Below, one piece after another: positions 56,218 through 64,000 of a DNA stretch of 64,000 nucleotides (position 1 is its first letter; every line of letters begins with the position of its first letter). Source of the stretch: Molossus alvarezi (Eukaryota; Chordata; Mammalia; Chiroptera; Molossidae); the NCBI GenBank assembly GCA_037176705.1, contig CM073886.1, positions 5,518,001 to 5,582,000 of the forward strand. The letters are read 5' to 3'. Made by a program: the position numbers and the translations under genes. The notes under the pieces were generated by a model. It worked only from the letters and a program-made list of their open reading frames with translations. It ran no database searches and had not been told where the DNA came from.

Positions 56218-56454
56218 GCCCTGGCCGGTTTGGCTCAGCGGTTGGAGCATTGGCCCGCAGACCAAAGGGTCTCAGGCAAGTTCGATTCCAGTCAAGGAAC
56301 GTACCTCAGTTGCGGTTTGATCCCTGGTCAGGGTCATGCAGGAGGCAACCAATCGATGTGTCTCTCATCTCCATGTTTCTCTCTCTGTCCCTCCCACTCT
56401 ATCTGAAAAACATTTGAGAAATATCCTCAGGTGAGGATTAAAAGAAAAAAAAAA
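56218..56454 (+). mobile_element. VES: VES SINE, plus strand, long form (pair, right)
   Basis: Head 'ccctggccggtttggctcag', B box 'gcaagttcgattccagtc', body 'catctccatgtttctctctc', tail 'aaatatcctcaggtgaggat' and an A run. The TSD is close to RGGGGCCAGGC on both sides. It lies head to head with the preceding VES, about 30 bp apart. Confidence 0.96.
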
Positions 56455-57780
56455 GTGGGGGCCAGGCAACTGGATGACCCGGTATAATGCAAAACCCGAC
56501 CACTCTGGGAGGACAGGCCTTGCACTCTGTGCAGAAAGTGTTGTCAGGGGTGGGAGGCATGGCGAAGACCAGACCAAATCAAGACTGAATTCGAGAAGGT
56601 TCATGAAGTAGCCCTGAGGCACCCCGGGACAGGGAACTTACAGGATGACCCGCATGGAGACGCCTGCGACACAGCACAGGGCTGCAGAAAGGAAACGTGA
56701 AACATCCGCCTGGCAGAACTCAGGAGCCGGCCTGGCAGGGAAGGGGATGGGGGGTGGGCAACAGGCCTCAAGGCATTTTGTGGGTTACACTGGCCCAGAA
56801 CCACTCAAGGGCTTTCTCCAGGAAAAGATACTGGTCAATCAAATATTTGAAAAGAATCCTCCAAGTTCTAGGGAAACAGAATGTTCCTCAAATATTTGCT
56901 TAGCTGTTACATCTGTGGATCTCATGACATGCAACTTCCACGTGTAATGAGCCTCTTGAATAATCAGTGTACTACATGGACAGACTCTTTAATGGACCCG
57001 AAAGCCAAATCCTCCCATCTGAAGTCCGAGAGGTTTGTAAATGCTGTGTTGGGTTTTATGGCAGGGTCCACGTGTCCCTGCCCGGCCTAAGCCATATGCT
57101 GTTGTGACCTGCATTCCAGTTTCTAGGAAAATGATGGCTGTGGCCCTCTCTCATGAAACCCTGCTCACAGACAGAACACCCTCAATGCATACTGAAGAAG
57201 CAGTTCACAGAGGCTGAGGACACACGCTGACTTTGAAGGCATCTTGATAATGGTAAGCTTTAGTGTCCCCATGTGGTCATACGAGGTATGACATCCTCGA
57301 CAGGGAGTCCTGTCCTGAGTGCTGGTCAGGAGAGCTGGAAATGTCACCAGAACAGGACGGTTAAACACACAGCTGGAAAGGGCAAAAGAGGAGCCAGAAA
57401 AGGCCTGCAGGTTTTGCACGGCTATCCCCTCCCATCACAGAGAGTGGCAGAAGAAGGGGACAATGCAAACCGTCGGAAGCCCACTGGGCTGAACGTGAGT
57501 TATGCAGCTCTGGGACACATGGCCTCGTGCAGAAAGTGGAACGTACATCCTTGACTGTGAAAATTCAATAAGCATGATGCGACTTCTTTAAAAAAAAGTT
57601 CACAGAGAGAGTATCTGCATTTATCCTCCTGTAACTTTTTTTCATTTAACAGTACAATTTTAAGGCATTTTATATACATCGATGTAGTACCAACATCTGC
57701 TTAATTTCCAAGGTTAATCAATATCAGAAGTGTAGTTTGGCAAGGGAGAGAAAGAAGAGTATGGCATGAAGGGCATCTTG
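56455..57780. other. Unassigned DNA
   Basis: No gene or clear repeat. AT content rises after 57540. Confidence 0.3.
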
Positions 57781-57781
57781 T

Positions 57782-57793
57782 AATAAATTTATT
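57782..57793. promoter_or_regulatory. Palindromic double polyadenylation signal AATAAATTTATT
   Basis: A perfect 12-bp palindrome presenting AATAAA on both strands. On the minus strand it is followed by a pyrimidine-rich stretch (rc of 57720-57770) and preceded by an AT-rich 3' UTR-like region. On the plus strand it is followed by T/G-rich 'tttattgtattttgttacag'. It fits a 3' end for a minus-strand transcript coming from the right. Confidence 0.45.
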
Positions 57794-59158
57794 GTATTTT
57801 GTTACAGTTTCCACTTTTCTCTTAATTCCAACTGTATGCTATATATAATCAACTGCTATTCCAGAAATAAAACTTTTTAAACATAAAAATATAAATTTTG
57901 CATCTTAAAAGTGCATACACCTTGAATAGTAAGACATACAAATAAATAACAGAAGTCAGTGACACATCTCATGCACTTGTCCTAAAATAATTTAAAATGT
58001 GCGATACTCTTCTCCGACTCGAGGGAAGACGCCTGCCTTCCACAGACCGTACAACCGAAGAGAGGAACAGAAAGCACTGCGAGTGCCGCGTGGGCGGTGC
58101 CAAGCCTTCCGCGTGGGGCTACGACACGCAGCCCTGGAGAGAACAGAAATCCCAGTGTAGAGACTGACACGTTCCATGAGAAACCGTTTCTGTGATGGGC
58201 CTGAGTTCAGTTTTAGCCAGTGGTGAGAGGCACAGCGGGAATCCATGCAGACCTCAAGGGCCCTCGGAGCCTCAGCCCCTCGGGTCGTGTGCTCTGGCCA
58301 GGGAGAGCAGCACCGAGGGTCCCGTGTTGCATTTCCTCCACGGCCATGGGCCTCCACCCCAGGCCTTTCTAAAGGCACACTGCCAGCCCACACGTTTGCC
58401 CACCAGGCGACCGGCCGGTTCTCCTCCTGACAGCACAGCGCTCAGCGGGACAAACCCGGGCTGCACAGCAGAGGTTTTGCAGCTTGTGGCACACCCAGCC
58501 CACCACACTGAGCTCAGTTCCACTGGCCTCCATCGGTAATGTACATGGCCAAGCTTCTGGATAAGTATTATCTGATGTTTTTTAAATTACATGAATACCA
58601 AGGATTACAAAAAAAAAGACTCCAAATAAAAATGCTTCACATTCATTTTTAAATTTAAAAATACTTCCTGAAACTACATTCTGGATAAGTAGAGAATGAG
58701 CTACACGGGAAATTCGGGGGCAGCCTATGGTTTGCTATTATAATTACTACACCATCATTCTATCAAAAGTGGGGATAGGTTTTCCGAGGCCACTGAAGGC
58801 TTTACTTCATTTCCTAGCTCAGTGACTTCCCTAGACCCACCCACCCCCAGACCTGGCCCTGATGTGGCCCATGGGGACACTGCCTGCCCCAAACACTAGA
58901 GCACCAATTCCCAGCAGACCTGCAAGTGCTGGGACACCCACCAAAAGCTCCAAGCTCCCAAAAGGGGCCTCAGATCAGAAAAGCCCTCTGACTTCAAACA
59001 GGAGGCTGGCGTCAGTTTCATTCTCTCTCCTGCCCAGCACAGCAGTGGAGTGTGCCACCCCTGAGTGATTCTCCCTGGTTCTGGGCAGTGCCTCTCAATT
59101 CTGACCACACCTCAAAAACCCTGTGAGCTCTAACACATGGCCACTCCTGGGACCCCCC

Positions 59159-59175
59159 CCACACACACACACACT
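59159..59175. repeat. Short C run plus (AC)n
   Basis: A run of about eight C followed by ACACACACACACAC-type sequence. Confidence 0.8.
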
Positions 59176-60879
59176 AATATAAAGCGTGTAAGGGGAGGGG
59201 CCTAGGGATCTACTAGTGCCCTAGACGTTGCTCATGAATGCTGGGTGTCAAAATCTCAGATGAATCACTCAGAACAGGCTTCACAGAACTGGGGACAGTC
59301 CATGTGAGATTTGAAAAAGCCTCCCAAGTCCATTATGGATCTCACTTCTCCCCCAAATTGGAAAACATCTGATTAAAATTAATGTGAGATGGATCCTATG
59401 ACACCACCATAAATCTCACAAGCTTTGTCTTCATGTGACCAGTGGTTGGGGAGCTCTAAGTTTTCCAAAATAGTAGCTCTAAGTCTCTAAAAAAGCATTT
59501 TAAAATTGTTAGCACTATTAGAAGCCACATTCTCTCCTTGTGACCACAATAGAACCCTAGAAGATATAAAAAATTAAAATCTATAGAAAATGGCAGGTTA
59601 TTTTTAGAACATTCCTATACTTTAGGAAAGTCTTCAGACTAAATACAGTATACAAACCAGCATGTGTTCAACACCCCAACCCCATTCCTGCCTGCAAACA
59701 CTTTGCACACAGCCTTGCCAAGGGCCAGAAGAGTCGGCCAAGGGAAACGTGTGCAGAGCGAAACAAGAAACCACATTCATGCTCTTCCATACTGACAATT
59801 AAACCACAGTTAGTAAATTACAAATTCGAAAATAGAGCTCCATCATGTAAGAGTTGCCTTAAAAAAACTTACATTTAGTGTAGTGGATAGTGTTGATTAG
59901 TTGCTTTGCATAGGTAGTAAGAGCATGCTTTCTGGGTTAGATGGAGGCCATGCAAAATTGTTCTTATTTCTTGGGGGAAATGACTGGTCATGCTCAAAGT
60001 GCAGCTGCAAAACACACATGGGGAGTTGACCAAAAGGCAGTGTGAGACACGGCTCTTCAATAAAATAAAAGCATAGAATTCACCAAAAAGAGACTCAATC
60101 AGGTTTAGCAATAATGCACCCTTCATGAAATTAAAGACAGACAGCCTGTGGTGACAACTAGCTTTTGTGTTTATGGTTAGGACAGGACACAGAAACTGGC
60201 TGGTCAGCAAATGTTGCTCTTTTCAATTCCGAATACAAAGTCCAACCCACCTCACAGAATATGTTTTATTGAAACTGTGCTTATCACTTGCATACTATCT
60301 CAAAATTCCAACGCAGAAACACTAATTATCTTTGCATCCAATAATTATAATAACCTCCACAGGAAACAGTAACTTCAGCTCTTCAGTAACTTTCTCAGAA
60401 TAAAATGTAACATCAAATGTCAATCTACTTGAAAAACATGTTTATTTGAAACAAATGAGCTTTGTTCACAGCTCTTCTCTGCTCCATTTTCCCAAAGGCT
60501 GCACTACTGTCCTTTACACGTTGGTCCTGTTTTTCATGATAGTTATTTTAGAGGGATGATAATTTTCTCTCAACCCCCCTCCCCCACCTAATCCCCATAT
60601 CCATCTCATACCAATGTGGATGACCAAATTTTCAACCCGCAAGTAGTAGCAACAGCTCAGTCTGAAAAAGTGGATGTAGAGAAAAATGTCTCTGGAGATG
60701 AAGAAGGGCACTTTTGGTTTCCAGACACACTTGCTCAAGAGGACCAGCAGCCTTGGCTGATTCGTCAGAACCCGTCCGCTCCTCTGTTCGAGAGGACTGT
60801 CACTCCACTTAGGACACAATCAGCATCCCCGGTCCATCAGCTGTGCTCCCAGGGCTCCTCAGCCACAGCAAATTCCTGA

Positions 60880-60957
60880 AGCCTGCAGTCTGCCTTCACA
60901 GGCAGAGCAGGCACTCAGCGAATGTTTGCAGAACGAACGAACGAACGAACGAACGAT
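60880..60957 (+). mobile_element. L2 3' end with (CGAA)n tail
   Basis: 'gagcaggcactcagcgaatg' and 'tttgcagaacgaacgaacga' correspond to the L2 terminus 'taggcgctcaataaatattt' followed by (TGAA)n. Here the tail is CGAA, repeated six times. Confidence 0.6.
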
Positions 60958-63788
60958 GACAGAATGATTCCAAGAGCTGAGGGCAGCCTCACAGATAATT
61001 ACAACATTTTACCATGTCACAAATACTCTCACTTCTATACTATTGGTCCAGCATAGTATTACTTACTCTCAGTGAGGCTGCTTTTAGGGAGAGAAAATAC
61101 AAAAGGGTGGGAGATGGTCTTGACATGACATGAGCTAACAGTTCCCTTGTGCTTCCACATTCCAGAAGGGATTCAAGGCAAGGCACAGGGCTGTCGCAAG
61201 GAATGAGACAGCCTCTGCACTGGATGTTTACTGAAAAAGAATTCAAGAACGAAACTTTTTTGAAAGCAGACGAACATTATAGATGCAGGTCTACAGTTGG
61301 TGATTATTTGGTGCCTACCAGACAATGTATGCTCATGTCAGGCCCACCCACTGTCACCAGATACCCAGGCCTACCAGCCTTAGTAGGCAATTTTCAACCC
61401 CAAAATACACATATGCTCTGTGCCAAGCATCACTGGGAAAATAAAAAACAAAACAAACACAAAGTTCCTAACCTACCAAAGAACTGAACTGAACCAAGTA
61501 ACAAGTTCCCCTATTTTACACCTCAAAGAGCACCTCGAAACTTCTGGGCAAATATCCTTCTCGGTGGCTTAGTGTATACCTGGTAGTTAGGGATAAAAAT
61601 TTTCATTGCTTAAAAAGCACAGGAATGTAATAGCTTAAAGATGCCTAGACAATGCCATAATACTTCCTGGTATTTTCCATTTAAACCTGAAACAAGGAAT
61701 AAACTCCACAGACATACAATTTTATAGATACTTAAGTGTTATTTCTAGATCTCATGGAAAATTAAAGGAGTTGTAGTGTTTTTTATTACACTAAACCAAA
61801 TGGAAAATCCATTCCTGAAGAACTCAAGAATAAAAATATTTACCACTGTGAAAATTAAACTACTTTCTATCAATGCTTAACTGATCAGAGCCCCCAAAAA
61901 GATGTTAATAAACCTTATGTAGCCCAACCATAACTCTAAGGTTCTGCAGAGCTGCAGGATTCCCAACGTGCTTTGCCTGTGAAAGAAAGATGAGGTTCAA
62001 CTAGACAAGCACCGGACTGCTGACACTGGCCACCCGTCTGTGCTGCAGGAAACCAGCACCGGCTGACCAGGACCAGGCCATGGGAAGCAATGACCGTATC
62101 ACAGGCAGTCTCATCACCATCGCAGACACCGGGACAGTGAGACAAGGACAGGACTGAGTGCAGTGGGCAAACAGACTGTGTTCATACATTTCACGGAGCA
62201 CTGCGGTAACATACACAAGGCTGAGTGAGTCTTGGATATCACAAGGGTCTAAAATTCCAGCTACCCTCAACAAAAATGGCCTCCAGACTTGTGAGTTACC
62301 TGCTAATGCTCAAATTAGCAGCAAAATAAAGTTAAGTAACTACTAGAAAATCTTCCCAAGAGGTATTCACGGAAAAAATAAAAAATAAAAAGGAAACTAA
62401 ACCAAACAGAAGGCAGTGCAGAACTCACAGCTGTGCATGTGTCCGTGCTCAGCTAGCTCGCACACAGCAACACTGAGGGGTTAGAAACGGGTCTGTGCAC
62501 CAGGAGTGCAGGGAGAACCTAAGAGCGTATACACATAGCATGCTACCTTTCCTGGCAAAGTGACAAATGCTATTCAAACAGAATCAGAACTATCACTCTC
62601 TTGACATGTAGAGCAAGGAGGAAAAAACCTAAAACTTGCCAGGATACTCCAGAAAGCATGAAAAACCATGTGTCTTACTTATCTGGAGACTTTGGGGAGG
62701 GTCTCATTTTCCCACTAAGAAATGCAATTTGTACAGAGAGTGCCAGAGGGAACGTGCTCCAGTTCTGCTGAGTTCTGGGTAAGAGATTAAATTTTAAGCA
62801 CAAAGAAGAAAGTGAATTACTGAAAAGCAGTCACACTGAGCTGGACAGGCAGGATCGGAAGTGTGTGTAACTTTGTCCCACATCACTTCAACCATCACTG
62901 ACTCCAGCCTCAGCCATTCTTTCCTCTCCATAACTGACACGATTTGGTGGAAACATGGACTTGCGCTGGGACGTGGGGCTTTCAGTGGCGAACACAGAAC
63001 AAAGCAGCAACAGAGGAGGAAGATGTCAGAGATCATACATGCAGTTGAGAATCCTTTTTTTTTTCCAGGACTCTCAAAGGTGTTAACTGCTCTACTACAT
63101 TTCAGACGCCCAATGGCCTTCACTAGCAAATTCAGAAGAAAAAACTCACTACTAGTGACTGGTTTTCTGGACATCCAATTTGCCACCTCTTGGGACATAT
63201 CCCAAGAGTCAAGACAGCTTAGAGTGCACACATCTTTGCAGATATGAAAGCAGTGAAAGACCACTTCTACCTCTAAAAACGTCCATGTGTGGCATAGAAG
63301 TGACCGTCACTGACAGGCCACCTCTTCACTGACACCCAATCCTTCCGAGACTAGCTGAGCATATACCTGAGAAACATTAGTTTTAAAATATTGCCCTTTA
63401 CAAAGACTGGTGGGTGGGGCCAAAGTGCAGAAAGCAACCATTTATCTCGGTTTGTTTCACTGTTAATGTCACCGTTTTTTAGAACTCCTGGTGTCACATG
63501 ACAGTCCCCAGCGAGGACAAGTCCTGCTCAGCTGAAACCCACGTCATATAGTTCGTCCTTCCACAGAACACAGTAATGACAGCTTAACTGGTTCCCAGGT
63601 CCCAAACCCTAGTGTCCAACAAGGCATTAGAGTTCTCCAGAAAGAAATGTGTACAACTGCTGAAGGGGCTGTCCAGGGTATCGTCTGCAATTTTCCAGTT
63701 AGCTCGGTATCGATGCTTTGCCTATGGCTGTTATTTGGTTCAATGGCAGAATAAGGCGACGCTTTTAACAATTTGCAATTGAATTCTG

Positions 63789-63839
63789 CACGCACACACA
63801 CGCACACGCACACACACGCACACGCGCACACACACACAA
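63789..63839. repeat. Mixed (CA)/(CGCA) microsatellite
   Basis: Alternating purine-pyrimidine tract of CACACA with interspersed CGCA and CGCGCA. Such sequence can adopt Z-DNA. Confidence 0.93.
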
Positions 63840-64000
63840 AAGCTCGTACATCAGGCACATGACCCAAAAAATACAAAACGAAAGCATAGAGGGCTTTGGT
63901 GGAAGGGAAGGGGTTCTAAATAAATAAACACCTTTACAGGTCAACACTGGGAGTGCAGCAGTGTCACTGAGGTTTCTGAGAAGGCCGTGCAGAAGCTGGC

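Larger units (their letters stand above)
57790..64000 (-). other. SINE/LINE-poor AT-rich block, candidate long 3' UTR of a minus-strand gene
   Basis: Over 6 kb carries no VES or L1, whereas the preceding 57 kb carries 14 VES and several L1s. The only old repeats I see are an L2 tail (60880-60957) and a possible MER5-type patch near 59080-59230. It is AT-rich with many short T and A runs, has no long conserved-looking frame, and ends on the left at a minus-strand AATAAA with pyrimidine-rich flank. The longest frames (for example 62794-63264 minus, 57992-58393 minus) lack recognisable domains. No coding exon is visible, so the gene cannot be named. Alternatives are an enhancer-rich intergenic region or an intron. 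Confidence 0.35.

Noticed and set aside
47962..56454. tRNA genes
   Set aside because: GGTTCGATTCC-type B boxes are all inside VES or MIR SINEs. None has a full cloverleaf.
60616..60879. 87-codon plus-strand ORF (starting MDDQIFNPQ)
   Set aside because: Looks protein-like in composition, but no family is recognised, it has no splice or start context, and it runs into an L2 tail. It is more likely chance within the repeat-poor block.

Overview
This window is vertebrate nuclear DNA, almost certainly from a bat. The diagnostic signal is 14 copies of the bat-specific tRNA-derived SINE VES. Each has a tRNA-like head, a GGTTCGATTCC-type B box, a CATCGATGTTTCTCTCTC-type body and an A-rich tail, and many are flanked by target-site duplications (TSDs). 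LINE-1, L2, MIR, hAT-Charlie, Tigger-like and LTR fossils fill in the usual placental-mammal background. There is no bacterial-style gene organisation, and I found no host protein-coding exon that I can defend. Most long open frames lie in tandem repeats whose units contain no stop codon, or are frames of L1.

Layout. 1-1.2 kb holds an old L2-like fragment and the edge of an L1. 1.2-5.03 kb is a 3.8-kb minisatellite of about 113 units of 34 bp, and both its flanks are parts of the same L1 3' region (resuming at 5.03-5.56 kb). 5.8-21 kb is GC-rich, mostly unassigned DNA with L2, MIR, MLT1-like LTR, small DNA transposons and VES. 21.82-22.75 kb is a 27-copy 33/37-bp minisatellite. 23-31 kb has MER5A, an L1 tail, a G-rich GC-box array (29.14-29.49 kb), a small CpG-rich patch and an L2 carrying a VES. 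32-38.6 kb is AT-rich: L1 fragments, a solo-LTR-like element, a nested L1 and two VES. 38.6-43.2 kb is mostly unique and ends in a 13-copy 38-bp minisatellite (42.66-43.17 kb). 44.02-44.51 kb holds six GC-rich units alternating 84 and 80 bp, directly upstream of a near full-length but dead L1 (about 44.7-52.98 kb). 53-57 kb holds L2, L1 ORF1-type, MIR, Tigger-like and a head-to-head VES pair. 57.6-64 kb is strikingly poor in SINEs and LINEs, and may be the long 3' UTR of a minus-strand gene lying to the right.

Two structures stand out. First, the 34-bp minisatellite appears to have been born inside an L1 3' UTR: its edge units still resemble the L1 segment expected there, and the L1 resumes in register on the other side. 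Second, the large L1 has the first ~450 bp of ORF2 inverted between oppositely oriented VES copies. The TSDs of the two VES have been exchanged, which is the footprint of an inversion caused by recombination between two VES SINEs.

Repeat family names rest on remembered consensus features, not on a database search. Boundaries are good to a few bases where TSDs are given and to tens of bases elsewhere.
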